From: Marinomonas polaris DSM 16579
Lineage (GTDB): Bacteria; Pseudomonadota; Gammaproteobacteria; Pseudomonadales; Marinomonadaceae
Assembly (NCBI RefSeq): GCF_900129155.1
Contig: NZ_FQVF01000008.1
Location: 183,613-247,612, forward strand
Length of the DNA stretch: 64,000 nt
Direction: 5' to 3'
Part shown: positions 8,990-20,200 of the stretch, in pieces
How the letters are laid out: every line of letters begins with the position of its first letter
Numbering within the stretch: the stretch's first letter is position 1
Program-made: the position numbers and the translations under genes
Notes under the pieces: generated by a model
The model's database searches: none
What the model was told of the DNA's origin: nothing
What the model saw: the letters and a program-made list of their open reading frames with translations, nothing else

Positions 8990-10332
8990 TGTTAAATATT
9001 CTTTCTATTGTTGTAGCTTTAGGTCTATTAATCACCTTTCATGAGTTTGGGCATTTTTTTGTCGCTCGCCGTTGTGGTGTCAAAGTGCTGCGCTTTTCAG
9101 TTGGTTTTGGAAAGCCGATTTATCGTTATGTCGGCAAAACAGGAACAGAGTTTACATTGGCTATGATTCCTCTTGGTGGCTACGTTCGAATGCTTGATGA
9201 GCGTGAGGGAAATGTTTCTGCAGAATTGAGAAACCAAGCTTTTAATGCAAAAAATGTTTGGCAGAGAATCGCTATTGTGGCGGCTGGACCTGTTGCTAAT
9301 TTTATTTTGGCCATCGTTATTTATGCAGTTGTCGCTTTATTAGGTGTGCAATCTATTGCGCCAAAAGTCGGTAAAGTTGATCAAAATACCCCGATTGCTC
9401 AAACTCAGATTCAAGCCGGAGATGAGCTTATTTCCCTTGCTGGCGAATCTGTAACCTCATGGGAAGATGTAAATTTAGTGCTAGCGGGCTTGATTGGTAA
9501 AACAGGAACCATTATCGTTCGCTATCAACCTGATGGATTAAGTTCCTTGCAGGAAGATACTGTGCAGCTTAATCGGTGGTTAGTTGGTGATGAACCAAGT
9601 AATTTGATTCGAGCCTTTGGTTTGTCTCCATGGCAGCCTGAGGTGCTTCCTATTATTGCTCAAGTTGTTGATGATGGTGCTGCGTCTGCAGCGGGTTTTC
9701 AGTCTGGTGATAAGATTTTAGAAATAAATAATCAACCTATATCTAACTGGCAACAAGTTGTTGGGCTGGTTCAGGCGAATCCCAATAAGATGCTGTCGGT
9801 TGAGGTTCAGCGCTCACAAGATTTTTTGGAATTATTATTATTGCCTAAATCTACTGAGCAAAATGGCAAAACGATAGGGTATGCTGGGTTGGCAGTAGTT
9901 CCGCCAAAATGGGATGAGGGTCTTATTAGGGAGCGTTACTATGGTCCGCTTGAGGCGCTCTCTTATGGTGTTGCACAAACATCTAAGATGGTATCTTTGA
10001 CCGCTTCTTCTATCGGGAAAATGTTACAAGGATTGATTTCGGTCGATAATCTATCTGGGCCGATAACGATTGCAAAAGTAGCGAGTGCGTCTGCAGATTC
10101 CGGTTTGCAATCTTTTTTGAAATTTATGGCTTACCTCAGTGTTAGTTTGGGTGTGCTTAATTTGTTGCCTATTCCAATGTTGGATGGTGGGCATTTGTTA
10201 TTTTTTGGCATTGAAGCTATTCGTCGAAAGCCAGTTTCTGAGAAAATTCAGAGTATGGCGTATCGAGTTGGTGCTTCTCTTTTATTTGCTCTAATGGCTG
10301 TCGCCATTTTTAATGATATTGCCCGCTTGTAG
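8986..10332 (+). CDS. rseP: Site-2 intramembrane metalloprotease RseP
   Basis: Cleaves the anti-sigma factor RseA within the membrane to release sigma-E under envelope stress, and degrades leftover signal peptides. Zinc ligands appear in HEFGH (residues 19-23) and the LDG motif with D400. Two periplasmic PDZ domains lie between (about residues 115-200 and 215-300). Length 448 aa (E. coli 450). The start overlaps the dxr stop by four bases (ATGA), implying coupled translation. Placement directly upstream of bamA links it to outer-membrane protein quality control. Confidence 0.96.
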   Translation: MMLNILSIVVALGLLITFHEFGHFFVARRCGVKVLRFSVGFGKPIYRYVGKTGTEFTLAMIPLGGYVRMLDEREGNVSAELRNQAFNAKNVWQRIAIVAAGPVANFILAIVIYAVVALLGVQSIAPKVGKVDQNTPIAQTQIQAGDELISLAGESVTSWEDVNLVLAGLIGKTGTIIVRYQPDGLSSLQEDTVQLNRWLVGDEPSNLIRAFGLSPWQPEVLPIIAQVVDDGAASAAGFQSGDKILEINNQPISNWQQVVGLVQANPNKMLSVEVQRSQDFLELLLLPKSTEQNGKTIGYAGLAVVPPKWDEGLIRERYYGPLEALSYGVAQTSKMVSLTASSIGKMLQGLISVDNLSGPITIAKVASASADSGLQSFLKFMAYLSVSLGVLNLLPIPMLDGGHLLFFGIEAIRRKPVSEKIQSMAYRVGASLLFALMAVAIFNDIARL

Positions 10333-10342
10333 AGAGGTATAT

Positions 10343-12658
10343 GTGAAAGTCGTTTCAGCAGTATTTTTGGCTTTAATAAGCGTGCAAAGTTTTGCAAAAA
10401 CCGTAGAGGATGTCCGGATTGATGGGTTAGTGCAAATGCCATCATCTAGGGCATTTGATGTGATAGGCTTTGATAAGAACGAGTCTTATAATTCTGATAA
10501 AGTCTATCAAGCTATTAATTCTCTTTTTAACACGGGTTACTTTAGTGACATTGATGTTTATGAAGAAAATAATATTTTGGTCTTTGAGGTTGCGGAGCGT
10601 CCTTCGATTGGTAATCTGACTATTGAAGGTAATGAACTAATTAAAACAGAAGATTTAGAGCGAGGCTTAAAATTATCTGGGTTAGAGATTGGTGAAATAT
10701 ACAAACCAGAGACGCTAAACCAAATAGTCCAAGAGCTTCAACGTCAGTATTATGCTTTGGGTCGCTATAGTGCCAAGGTGGATATTGCAGTAAAGGACAT
10801 GCCTCGTAATCGTACTGGGATTGTCATTAAAATCGACGAAGGTGATACAGCCAAAATCGTTCACATCAATATCGTTGGTAACAAAGACTTTGATGAAGAG
10901 ACGTTGACAAAAGATTTTGAATCCAAAGAGACTGGCTCTTGGAATCCTTTTAGCTCTGCCGACGAATATGCGAAAGGTAAAATAGAAGGTGATATCAATA
11001 CGCTCAAAAGCTTCTATTTAGATAATGGCTATTTGGATTTTAATGTTGTCTCTAGTCAGGTGAGTTTGTCAGCTGATAAACGTGATGTTTATATTGTAAT
11101 AAATGTCGAAGAGGGCAAACCTTATAATATCAATAACGTTACTTTAAGTGGTAGTTTGCCTATTGCAGAAGATAGGGTGTGGAAGCAAATCTCTCAGAAA
11201 AAAGGAGATGTTTTCTCTCGTAGCGAAGTGACAAAAATCATCGAAGGTATTTCGACTGAGCTAGGTGATGACGGTTATTTGTTCACTAACGTGAACGTGA
11301 TTCCTGAGAAGCTAGATGACCATACAGTTAACCTTAGTTATCAAATTGCGCCTGGTCCTAAGGTCTATGTTCGCCGAATTACTTTTAGCGGTAATAGCGA
11401 AACACAAGATGAAGTATTGCGCCGTGAGATGACTCAATTTGAAGGGGCTTTGGCAACTCACTCTAAAATTCAATCTTCTAAACGTCGTATTGAACGACTT
11501 GGTTTTTTTGGCAATGTTGATTTACGCACTCGACCTGTAGCGGGAACTTCAGATCAGGTTGATCTTGATGTTGTGGTTCAGGAGCAGGCTTCAGGTAGTA
11601 TCCAAGCGAGTATCGGTTACTCGCAAGAAGATGGCACTGTACTAGGCTTCGGGATATCTAAGCGTAACTTTTTAGGCACAGGTAATAAATTATCTTTTAA
11701 TGCGTCACGAACAAACCAAACACAAGATTATTCCATTAGTTATGATAATCCGTATTTTACTGTAGATGGTGTTAGTCGAGGCTTCCAGATTTTCTATAAA
11801 ACCAGTGATCATGCCGATGATGATGTGGAAGATTACGATTTAGATGAAATTGGTGCAGGTGTTAGTTATGGTTATCCAATTTCGGATACTCAGCGCTTAT
11901 CATTCGGTATGACAATAAAAGAAAGTACTGTGAAATTAGGTTATGACCCATCTAATGAAACAAAAGACTACGTAAATAGTCAGGGTGATAATTATGATGA
12001 CGTCATTGCAAGCTTAACGTGGAGTGATAGCGATTTAGTTGGTGGTGTACTGCCAACTGATGGTTATTCTACAAAAGCAACATTAGAGGTGGCTTTACCT
12101 GTTGGCGATCAGCAATACGTCAAACTTGGCTTGAACTCTCAACGATACTGGAATTTGAATGGCTCTGATTTATGGCTGTTTCGACTAAAAGGTCGTTTGG
12201 GCTATGGTATGGGATATGGTGACACTGAAAATTTGCCTTTTTTTGAAAACTATTTTGCGGGTGGCTCTTATTCAGTCCGAGGTTATGGTTCTTCATCCTT
12301 GGGGCCTAAAAACTCTTATGATGCTGGCTCAACGAATAGTAGTTCGGCATTAGGTGGTAATATTCTGATGACGGGTACGGCGGAGCTTATTTTTCCACTA
12401 CCTATGGTAGAAGACCATAAGTCCGTCAGGACGGCTTTATTTTTGGATGGTGGTAACGTCTTTACTGACACTTGTCTTGCAGGTAATTCCGAGTGTAACG
12501 AAGGTATTGACCCCGCTGAGCTACGTTACAGTGTTGGTTTAAGTTGGACATGGATTACTCCAATTGCACCGTTGTCATTTAACTTTGCACGTCCTCTGAA
12601 TTCAAGAAGTGGCGATAAAACAGATTTTTTCCAATTTCAATTGGGAACCACTTTTTAA
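10343..12658 (+). CDS. bamA: Outer membrane protein assembly factor BamA
   Basis: Essential outer-membrane Omp85 protein that folds beta-barrel proteins. I prefer the GTG at 10343 over the upstream in-frame ATG at 10313, because AGAGAGG lies just before it and it yields a clean signal peptide (VKVVSAVFLALISVQSFA, cut before K). The mature protein has five POTRA repeats (about residues 20-420) and a C-terminal 16-strand barrel with the lid-loop motif SVRGYG (VRGF/Y). It ends with an aromatic residue, F, as expected. Length 771 aa against 810 in E. coli. Confidence 0.97.
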   Translation: MKVVSAVFLALISVQSFAKTVEDVRIDGLVQMPSSRAFDVIGFDKNESYNSDKVYQAINSLFNTGYFSDIDVYEENNILVFEVAERPSIGNLTIEGNELIKTEDLERGLKLSGLEIGEIYKPETLNQIVQELQRQYYALGRYSAKVDIAVKDMPRNRTGIVIKIDEGDTAKIVHINIVGNKDFDEETLTKDFESKETGSWNPFSSADEYAKGKIEGDINTLKSFYLDNGYLDFNVVSSQVSLSADKRDVYIVINVEEGKPYNINNVTLSGSLPIAEDRVWKQISQKKGDVFSRSEVTKIIEGISTELGDDGYLFTNVNVIPEKLDDHTVNLSYQIAPGPKVYVRRITFSGNSETQDEVLRREMTQFEGALATHSKIQSSKRRIERLGFFGNVDLRTRPVAGTSDQVDLDVVVQEQASGSIQASIGYSQEDGTVLGFGISKRNFLGTGNKLSFNASRTNQTQDYSISYDNPYFTVDGVSRGFQIFYKTSDHADDDVEDYDLDEIGAGVSYGYPISDTQRLSFGMTIKESTVKLGYDPSNETKDYVNSQGDNYDDVIASLTWSDSDLVGGVLPTDGYSTKATLEVALPVGDQQYVKLGLNSQRYWNLNGSDLWLFRLKGRLGYGMGYGDTENLPFFENYFAGGSYSVRGYGSSSLGPKNSYDAGSTNSSSALGGNILMTGTAELIFPLPMVEDHKSVRTALFLDGGNVFTDTCLAGNSECNEGIDPAELRYSVGLSWTWITPIAPLSFNFARPLNSRSGDKTDFFQFQLGTTF

Positions 12659-12689
12659 TTTAGAAAGTATTATTTAATAGGATTTGAAA

Positions 12690-13184
12690 ATGAAAAAACT
12701 CATAATTGTAATTTTCACTCTATGCTTTATTAATAGCGTACAAGCAACTGAAGTCGCTGTTGTTGATTTTAGATCGGCACTTTTACAAAGTAATATAGGT
12801 CAAGAGGCTGCTAAGGAACCAAAGCAAAAAGTGGCTGAAATGGACGCTCGTTTGAAAAAAGAGCAGGAAAAACTTGAAGCATCAGCAAAAGATCTGAAGC
12901 GCGATGAATTGACGCTATCCGAAGATGAATTTAACAAGCGCCGTCAACAGTTAGCTGAGCATCAGAATCAAGTGCGAGCAATGGCTGCCAATATGCAGCA
13001 GCAGGCTAAAGCGTTAGAGCAACAATTAATACAATCTTTGACTCCTAAAGGTGAGGCTGCCCTGAAGTCTTTGATTGAAGAGCGTAAATTGGAATTGGTA
13101 CTTAATAGACAGTTAAGTCTATATGCGAACGCAGATGCAGATATTACAGATGAACTAGTAAAACGTATTAATAAGGATAATTAA
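12690..13184 (+). CDS. skp: Periplasmic chaperone Skp (OmpH)
   Basis: Holds unfolded outer-membrane proteins in the periplasm for delivery to BamA. The ATG at 12690 has AGGA at 12679-12682; a TTG two codons upstream is less likely. Residues 1-17 form a signal peptide ending NSVQA. The rest is rich in Lys, Glu and Gln, predicting the long coiled-coil tentacles of the Skp trimer. Length 164 aa (E. coli 161). It sits between bamA and lpxD, the conserved order. Confidence 0.93.
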   Translation: MKKLIIVIFTLCFINSVQATEVAVVDFRSALLQSNIGQEAAKEPKQKVAEMDARLKKEQEKLEASAKDLKRDELTLSEDEFNKRRQQLAEHQNQVRAMAANMQQQAKALEQQLIQSLTPKGEAALKSLIEERKLELVLNRQLSLYANADADITDELVKRINKDN

Positions 13185-13187
13185 TCT

Positions 13188-14219
13188 ATGAGTTATACGC
13201 TAGGGCAATTAGCAGCCAAGGTTCAAGGTGTTGTAAAAGGTGATGCTGATCTAGTTATAGAGAAATTAGGATCGCTTGAAAAAGCGACCCAGAAAGAGTT
13301 GAGCTTTCTGGCTAATTCTAAGTATCAAAGTCTACTTGGATCGACATCTGCTGGTGCAGTTCTTGTAAAGACGGATGAGTTGGCTCAATTGGTAGATAAT
13401 GCCATTGTTGTTTCAAATCCTTATTTAGCATTTGCTCAGATATCACATCTTTTTGTACCTGCAACACATTGCTGGTCAGGCATTCACCAAAGTGCTGTAG
13501 TGTCACCTAAAGCAACGATAGCAGAAAATGTCGTGGTGGGGCCTAATGCCGTTATTGATGATGATGTCTTGATTGCTGAGGGTTGTGTTATTGGCGCAGG
13601 GTGTGTGCTTAGCCGAGGTGTTAAGATAGGTAAAAGTTCTCGTCTATATTCTAATGTCACTCTTTATCATGATGTAGAGGTTGGTGAGGCGTGTATTATT
13701 CATAGCGGTACTGTGATTGGCGCGGATGGGTTTGGTTTTGCACCGAATGACGGTTTTTGGGAGAAAATTGATCAATTAGGCTCTGTAATTATTGGTAATA
13801 ATGTTGAAATAGGTGCGAATTCAACAATTGATCGCGGGGCTATAGAGAATACGCAAATAGGTAATGGTGTTAAAATAGATAACCAAGTTCAAATTGCTCA
13901 CAACGTCGTAATTGGCGATAATACAGCCATCGCAGGATGCGTTGGGATTGCTGGGAGTGTGAAAATAGGTGCTTCCTGTACTATATCAGGTGGGGCTGGA
14001 ATTGCAGGTCATCTTTCGATAGTTGATCACACCCATATTACAGGAATGACTATGATTACCAAATCCATTGATGAAGCTGGGTCATACTCTTCAGGGATGG
14101 GGATGGAGCCCACAGGTAAATGGCGTAGAACAGCAGCTCGAATTAGAAGAATTGATGAAATGGCAAAACAGATCTCATCACTGGGACAACAAATTAAAAA
14201 GCTTTCAGACAAAGGTTGA
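13188..14219 (+). CDS. lpxD: UDP-3-O-(3-hydroxyacyl)glucosamine N-acyltransferase
   Basis: Third enzyme of lipid A synthesis; adds the N-linked hydroxyacyl chain from ACP. The N-terminal uridine-binding domain (about residues 1-100) is followed by a left-handed beta-helix with many hexapeptide repeats (I/V-G-x-x-x pattern). The catalytic His lies in NQVQIAHNVVIG. A short C-terminal helix follows with RIRRIDEMAKQI. Length 343 aa (E. coli 341). It begins three bases after skp. Confidence 0.97.
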   Translation: MSYTLGQLAAKVQGVVKGDADLVIEKLGSLEKATQKELSFLANSKYQSLLGSTSAGAVLVKTDELAQLVDNAIVVSNPYLAFAQISHLFVPATHCWSGIHQSAVVSPKATIAENVVVGPNAVIDDDVLIAEGCVIGAGCVLSRGVKIGKSSRLYSNVTLYHDVEVGEACIIHSGTVIGADGFGFAPNDGFWEKIDQLGSVIIGNNVEIGANSTIDRGAIENTQIGNGVKIDNQVQIAHNVVIGDNTAIAGCVGIAGSVKIGASCTISGGAGIAGHLSIVDHTHITGMTMITKSIDEAGSYSSGMGMEPTGKWRRTAARIRRIDEMAKQISSLGQQIKKLSDKG

Positions 14220-14225
14220 TGTTTA

Positions 14226-14663
14226 ATGATGGACGTAAATGAAATTCGTCAGTATTTACCTCATAGGTATCCGTTTTTACTAGTAGATCGTATTGTTGAG
14301 ATAAATCTGAACGATTCCATTATTGCCTATAAGAATGTGACGATTAACGAGCCTTTTTTTAATGGCCACTTTCCTAATCATCCAGTAATGCCTGGTGTTT
14401 TGATTATTGAGGCTATGGCACAGGCTGCCGGTGTATTGGGTTTCAAGACAATGGGTAAGAAACCTGAAGATGGTTCTATCTATTATTTTGTCGGTGTTGA
14501 TAATGCGCGCTTTAAGCGACCAGTTGTACCTGGCGATCGTTTGCAATTGGAAGCAAAAATTATTGCCGAAAAACGAGGCATTTGGAAGTTCGAATGTAGA
14601 GCTACAGTTGACGGTCAGTTAGCTTGCTCTGCAACTATTATGTGTGCAGACAGGAAAATATAG
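14226..14663 (+). CDS. fabZ: (3R)-hydroxyacyl-ACP dehydratase FabZ
   Basis: Dehydrates 3-hydroxyacyl-ACP in fatty acid elongation and so competes with LpxA/LpxD for hydroxyacyl-ACP. Hot-dog fold of 145 aa with catalytic H48 in [12 protein letters not shown] and E62 in IIEAMAQ. Two adjacent ATGs (14226, 14229) could start it; AAGG about ten bases upstream favours the first. Its stop TAG shares a base with the GTG start of lpxA. Confidence 0.97.
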   Translation: MMDVNEIRQYLPHRYPFLLVDRIVEINLNDSIIAYKNVTINEPFFNGHFPNHPVMPGVLIIEAMAQAAGVLGFKTMGKKPEDGSIYYFVGVDNARFKRPVVPGDRLQLEAKIIAEKRGIWKFECRATVDGQLACSATIMCADRKI

Positions 14664-15439
14664 TGGCGATACATCCAACTACTTTGATCGATTCGAAAGC
14701 AGAGATTGACTCCAGTGTGGAGATTGGTCCTTTTTGTGTGATCGGACCGAATGTAAAAATTGGTGCTGGTAGTATTATTAAATCTCATGTTGTTATTAAT
14801 GGTCATACGACAATTGGGTGTAATAATGAGATTTATCAGTTTGCTTCTGTTGGAGAAGCGAACCAAGACAAAAAGTATAAGGGTGAACCAACACAGCTTG
14901 TGATTGGTGACAGTAATGTTATTCGTGAAAATGCGACGATTCATCGTGGTACCATCCAAGATAATGGTATTACAACGGTAGGTAGCCATAACTTGTTTAT
15001 GGCAAGTACGCATGTTGGTCATGATTGCATTGTGGGAGATCACAATATATTAGCGAACTTTGCCGCTCTTGCTGGGCATGTGGTGGTTGGTGATCATGTC
15101 ATCCTTGGTGGGTATACAGGTATTCATCAGTTTTGTCAGGTTAACTCTTTTAGCATGTGTGGTATGGGGTCAATGGTTTCTAAAGATGTGCCTCGGTATG
15201 TCATGGTTTCTGGTAGTCCTGCTAAAGCGCATGGTATGAACTTTGAAGGTATGCGCCGTCGAGGTGTATCTGCAGAAGTCATTAGAGCATTGCGTACTGC
15301 ATATAAGACGGTGTACCTAAAAGGTTTAACCCTAGAATCTGCGTTACTAGAGCTTGAGCACGGGGATATGTTTCATATTCCTGAAGTGGCAGAGTACATT
15401 TTGTCAATTCGGCATTCAAAACGTGGAATTGTCCGATAG
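14663..15439 (+). CDS. lpxA: UDP-N-acetylglucosamine acyltransferase
   Basis: First step of lipid A synthesis: transfers a hydroxyacyl chain to the 3-OH of UDP-GlcNAc. The GTG at 14663 overlaps the fabZ stop (TAGTG), has AGGAA upstream, and gives a 258-aa protein starting [10 protein letters not shown], matching the family (262 aa in E. coli); the ATG at 14624 inside fabZ is rejected. Left-handed beta-helix repeats fill residues 5-185. H120 in STHVGHDC corresponds to the catalytic E. coli H125. A terminator follows at 15457-15485. Confidence 0.96.
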   Translation: MAIHPTTLIDSKAEIDSSVEIGPFCVIGPNVKIGAGSIIKSHVVINGHTTIGCNNEIYQFASVGEANQDKKYKGEPTQLVIGDSNVIRENATIHRGTIQDNGITTVGSHNLFMASTHVGHDCIVGDHNILANFAALAGHVVVGDHVILGGYTGIHQFCQVNSFSMCGMGSMVSKDVPRYVMVSGSPAKAHGMNFEGMRRRGVSAEVIRALRTAYKTVYLKGLTLESALLELEHGDMFHIPEVAEYILSIRHSKRGIVR

Positions 15440-15456
15440 GCACCATGTTTTAAAAG

Positions 15457-15485
15457 AAAACCCCGGACTATTTCGGGGTTTTTTA
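15457..15485 (+). terminator. Intrinsic terminator between lpxA and lpxB
   Basis: Stem AAAACCCCG (15457-15465) / CGGGGTTTT (15474-15482), eight-base loop, T-rich tail. It lies within the lipid A gene series, so lpxB either depends on read-through or has its own weak promoter. Confidence 0.85.
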
Positions 15486-15503
15486 TTATTAGAGGTTGTA
15501 TAA

Positions 15504-16661
15504 ATGCAAGTAACGTCTGCGACACGGTATGTGTTGGTAGCTGGTGAAGCTTCGGGTGATATTCTGGGCGCAAATTTGATCGCTCACCTAAAGATGTTAC
15601 AACCCGAAGCAATTTTTGAAGGTATTGGTGGTCCACTAATGGAAGCGCAAGGTTTCAAGAGTGTTGTGCCGATGGATCGATTGTCTGTCATGGGCTTGGT
15701 TGAAGTCTTAGGGCGGCTCAGAGAGCTTTTGGGTATTCGTAAGCGCCTATACCAGTCTTGTTTAAACAATCCCCCTACTGCTTTTATTGGTATAGATTCA
15801 CCTGATTTTAATATGCCGCTTGCGAGAAAATTAAAACAAGCAGGTATACCGACAGTTCATTATGTTAGTCCGTCAGTTTGGGCATGGCGTCAAAAACGGA
15901 TTTTTAATATCAAAAAATCCATCGACCTTATGTTGGCACTTTTTCCGTTTGAATTACCTATTTATCATGAGCACGACATTCCGGTAGTTTGTGTTGGGCA
16001 TACGTTAGCTGATGATATACCTTTTGAAAGTGATGTCACTATTGCCAGAGAGAAGCTTAATCTAGGGCCTATTAATGGTCCTGTTTTTGGTATTTTACCT
16101 GGGTCTCGTGAAGGTGAAGTGTCTCGTTTAGCGCCGCTTTTTATCGATACCATTAAATTGATTAAGCAAAAAGAACCTTCTGCTACTTTTTTGATTCCTG
16201 CATCGAATAAAGAGCGTCGAACTCAAATAGAAGCAATATTGCATGAAGCCAATGCCGAAGCTATTTTGATTGATGGGCAATCACGCACTGTGATGGCAGC
16301 ATCAGATGCTATTCTACTTGCATCTGGTACGGCAGCATTGGAAGCTATGCTAGTGAAACGACCAATGGTTGTGTCCTACCGGGTCAATAAGCTTACTTTC
16401 GCTATTATGTCTAGAATGGTTAAAGTTCCTTATGTTTCTTTGCCTAATTTGTTGGCTAATGAAGCGTTAGTGCCTGAGCTTCTTCAGGATGATGCGACGC
16501 CAGATAATTTGGCGACACGATTGTTACAAACTTGGCGGTCTTTTATTACCGATAAAGCCATTCAAGCCAAGTATCTAGATTTGCATACCATGTTGCGCAA
16601 AAATGCTGGTGCGCAGGCGGCTCAAGCTATTGTTAGTATGCTTGAAGGAAAAGATAAATAA
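15504..16661 (+). CDS. lpxB: Lipid-A-disaccharide synthase
   Basis: Peripheral inner-membrane glycosyltransferase (GT19) that joins UDP-diacylglucosamine and lipid X. N-terminal [14 protein letters not shown] is the family start. Further motifs are [33 protein letters not shown] and LLPGSRxGE-like [10 protein letters not shown]. Length 385 aa (E. coli 382). GAGG precedes the ATG. The stop overlaps the rnhB start by one base (TAATG). Confidence 0.96.
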   Translation: MQVTSATRYVLVAGEASGDILGANLIAHLKMLQPEAIFEGIGGPLMEAQGFKSVVPMDRLSVMGLVEVLGRLRELLGIRKRLYQSCLNNPPTAFIGIDSPDFNMPLARKLKQAGIPTVHYVSPSVWAWRQKRIFNIKKSIDLMLALFPFELPIYHEHDIPVVCVGHTLADDIPFESDVTIAREKLNLGPINGPVFGILPGSREGEVSRLAPLFIDTIKLIKQKEPSATFLIPASNKERRTQIEAILHEANAEAILIDGQSRTVMAASDAILLASGTAALEAMLVKRPMVVSYRVNKLTFAIMSRMVKVPYVSLPNLLANEALVPELLQDDATPDNLATRLLQTWRSFITDKAIQAKYLDLHTMLRKNAGAQAAQAIVSMLEGKDK

Positions 16662-17260
16662 TGGAACCTTTTGTTAGTCAGGTATATTTTGGAAATTTAT
16701 TGGCCGGGACTGATGAGGCTGGAAGAGGGCCGTTAGCGGGAGAAGTTGTGGCTGCAGCAGTGATTTTAGATCCGTCACGACCCATTGCTGGCTTAGCTGA
16801 TTCCAAAAAACTAAGTGAAAAAAAACGCGAAGCTTTATTTGTTGAAATACAAGAAAAAGCCTTGGCTTATGGCATTGCCAGCGCAACGATAGAGGAAATT
16901 GACGAGATAAATATTCTTCATGCCAGTATGTTGGCTATGTCTCGTGCGGTTGCTTTACTTTCCATAGTTCCAGAACATGTATTAGTTGACGGTAACCGTA
17001 TTCCGCCTAATTTACCTTGTTCTGCAGAAGCTGTGGTTAAAGGCGATGCTCGGCAATCGGCTATTTCTGCCGCCTCTATTTTGGCTAAAGTCACACGTGA
17101 TAGAGATATTGTTCAAGTGTCACAGATTTACCCAGAATACGGTTTTGAAAAACATAAAGGTTATCCTACTGCCCAGCATCTAGAAGCGATTCGTTTGCAT
17201 GGTATCACGCCGATTCATAGACGCAGTTTTGGTCCAGTTAAGAAGATTTTAGAGGGATAA
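16661..17260 (+). CDS. rnhB: Ribonuclease HII
   Basis: Cuts RNA in RNA-DNA hybrids and removes single misincorporated ribonucleotides. The acidic active site is visible: D18 and E19 in [12 protein letters not shown], the Asp of LVDGNR, and an Asp in the C-terminal VTRDR region after SAASILAK. Length 199 aa (E. coli 198). It is translationally linked to lpxB upstream and sits four bases before dnaE. Confidence 0.96.
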   Translation: MEPFVSQVYFGNLLAGTDEAGRGPLAGEVVAAAVILDPSRPIAGLADSKKLSEKKREALFVEIQEKALAYGIASATIEEIDEINILHASMLAMSRAVALLSIVPEHVLVDGNRIPPNLPCSAEAVVKGDARQSAISAASILAKVTRDRDIVQVSQIYPEYGFEKHKGYPTAQHLEAIRLHGITPIHRRSFGPVKKILEG

Positions 17261-17264
17261 TATT

Positions 17265-20200
17265 TTGTCCACGTCATTTATACATCTACGAGTCCATACC
17301 GAATTTTCTTTGGTGGATGGCTTGGTAAAAATCAAAGGCTTGCTCGGCACTACCGAGTTTATGTCTATGCCTGCCGTCGCTATTACGGACGAAAATAACC
17401 TATGTGGCTTTGTACGCTTTTACAAAGGGGCTATGGAAAAAGGCATTAAGCCTATTTGTGGTGCGGATGTTGTCGTTGCCGAAGACGATGATGTGGATTC
17501 TCGTTACCGCTTTACCTTATTGGCTACGTCGAATAAGGGCTATAAAAACATAATTGCCATCATTTCGAAGGGGTACCAGCTAGGCCAGGTAGAAGGTCGT
17601 CCAATCGTTCAACGAGAGTGGATAGAAACGCATAGTGAGGATGTCATTGCTTTATCTGGCGCAGGTTTTGGTGATATTGGTTACCTACTGCAAAAAGGTC
17701 GACACGAGCAGGCTAAAAACCGTTTAGCTCATTGGATGTCAGTATTCCCCAATCGCTTTTATGTCGAGTTGCAACGAACCAGCCGACCCGGAGAAGAAAG
17801 CTATATTCATGCCGTAGTACCTTTGGCTGGCGAGCTAGATTGTCCTGTTGTGGCAACCAATGATGTACGTTTTCTAAAGCGTGAGAACTTTGAAGCCCAC
17901 GAGGCGCGAGTTTGTATTCATGATGGTGTGACTTTAGATGACCCGCGTCGCAAGCGTCGTTATTCCGAAGAGCAATATTTTAAAACGCCTGAAGAAATGG
18001 CGGAGCTTTTTCAAGATATACCTGAAGCTTTAGAAAATACCGTAGAGATTGCTAAGCGTTGTAGTGTTGATGTTCTGTTGGGTGAGTACTTTTTGCCTGA
18101 CTATCCAGTGCCTGAAGGCATGACGATGGAGGAGTTCTTTAGCAAGCTATCATATGATGGTTTGATAGAGCGTTTTAACTTTCTCACCAAAAAATATGGC
18201 GAACGTATCGAAAAGCGCCGTCAGGAATATTGGGATCGTTTGGATTTTGAATTAACTATTATTAACCAGATGGGGTTCCCTGGTTACTTCTTGATCGTAA
18301 TGGACTTTATTCAGTGGGCAAAAGATAACGACATTCCTGTTGGTCCAGGTCGTGGTTCTGGTGCCGGTTCTTTGGTGGCTTATGCTCTTAAAATTACCGA
18401 CCTTGATCCACTCGAATACGATTTGTTATTTGAGCGATTCTTGAACCCAGAGCGGGTATCCATGCCTGACTTTGATATCGATTTCTGTATGGATAACCGT
18501 GACCGAGTAATCGATTATGTGTCGCGTACCTATGGACGTGATGCTGTATCTCAGATCATCACTTTCGGTGCAATGGCAGCAAAAGCCGTGGTTCGAGATG
18601 TGGCTAGGGTGCAAGGTAAGCCTTATAGCCTAGGTGACAAGTTATCTAAGTTGATACCTTTTGAAATCGGTATGACGCTTAAAAAAGCCTTGGAAGAAGA
18701 GCCAGCATTACCGGAATTTTTAGCGGGCGATGAAGACGCAGCTGAAGTCATGGAAATGGCGATATCTTTAGAGGGCGTGGTACGTAACTTTGGTAAGCAC
18801 GCTGGTGGTGTAGTAATCGCACCGACTAAGCTAATTGATTTTGCCCCGCTTTATTGTGAAGAAGACGGTTCTGGTCTGGTTACCCAATACGATAAAAATG
18901 ACGTTGAAGAAGCTGGCTTAGTAAAATTCGACTTCTTAGGCTTGAAAACGCTGACGGTTGTCGATTGGGCCGTTAAAAACATTGATACTATTAATGCGTT
19001 AGAGGGTAAGCCACCGCTCGATATCTCTTTGATCGATCTGGAAGACAGGTCCACGTATGACCTCCTAAAAAGAGCGGAAACTACCGCGGTATTCCAGCTG
19101 GAATCTCGCGGTATGAAAGAGTTGATTAAAAAGCTTTTGCCTTCGCGCTTTGAGGATATTATCGCTTTGGTGGCTTTATATCGTCCGGGGCCATTGGGTT
19201 CGGGCATGGTGGACGACTTTATCAACCGTAAGCACGGTCGTGCTGAGCTGGCTTTCCCTCATCCAGATTATCAACATCAAGATCTGATTCCTGTATTGGA
19301 ACCGACTTACGGCATTATCTTGTATCAAGAGCAAGTAATGCAGATAGCTCAGGTATTGGCTAAGTTCTCTCTGGGTGGTGCTGACTTACTTCGTCGTGCG
19401 ATGGGTAAGAAAAAAGCCGAGGTCATGGCTGAGCAGCGTTTGATCTTCATGGAAGGCGCACTTAAAAATAATGTCGATAGGGACTTGTCAGGTAACATCT
19501 TTGATTTGATGGAGAAATTCGCTGGTTATGGTTTTAACAAATCTCACTCGGCGGCGTATGCACTGGTTTCCTATCAAACAGCTTGGCTAAAAAATCATTA
19601 TCCAGCACCTTTCATGGCAGCTGTATTGTCTGCTGATATGCAGAATACGGATAAGATCGTTATCTTCATTGAAGAGTGTCGTTCAATGAAGCTAGCGTTA
19701 GAGTTACCTAACGTCAATGAGTCAGTTTTCAAATTTACTGTTAATCCAAAAGGTGCCATCGTCTATGGGCTGGGAGCGATTAAAGGCGTGGGTGAAGGTC
19801 CGATTGAGGCCATTGTAGAAGCTCGCAAAGAAGGTCCTTTCGAGCATATTTTTGATTTCTGCCAACGAGTTGGTCGTAAAGTTAATAAGCGAGTAATGGA
19901 GGCTTTGGTTCGCTCTGGGGCGTTTGATACTATAGGCCCGAATCGAGCTACGTTATTTGCTTGTATTGATGAGGCACTGAAACGAGCCGTTCAAGATGCT
20001 AAAAACCAAGATGCTGGCATGATGGATTTATTTGGTATCGCGGTAGAAGAAAATACCGAGGATGCTTATAGGGAAATTGGGATTCAACATGAATGGCCAC
20101 CACGTCAGCGTCTTGATGGCGAAAAAGATACGCTTGGCTTGTATGTGACAGGTCACCCAATAGATGAATATGAAAAAGAGATTCGTCGCTTTGTTCGTTC

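Noticed and set aside
14615..15043. 142-codon frame antisense to lpxA and the fabZ end
   Set aside because: Fully antisense to two well-recognised genes; a composition by-product of beta-helix repeats, with no family resemblance.
18851..19225. 124-codon antisense frame within dnaE
   Set aside because: Overlaps the polymerase active-site region of dnaE; no independent evidence.
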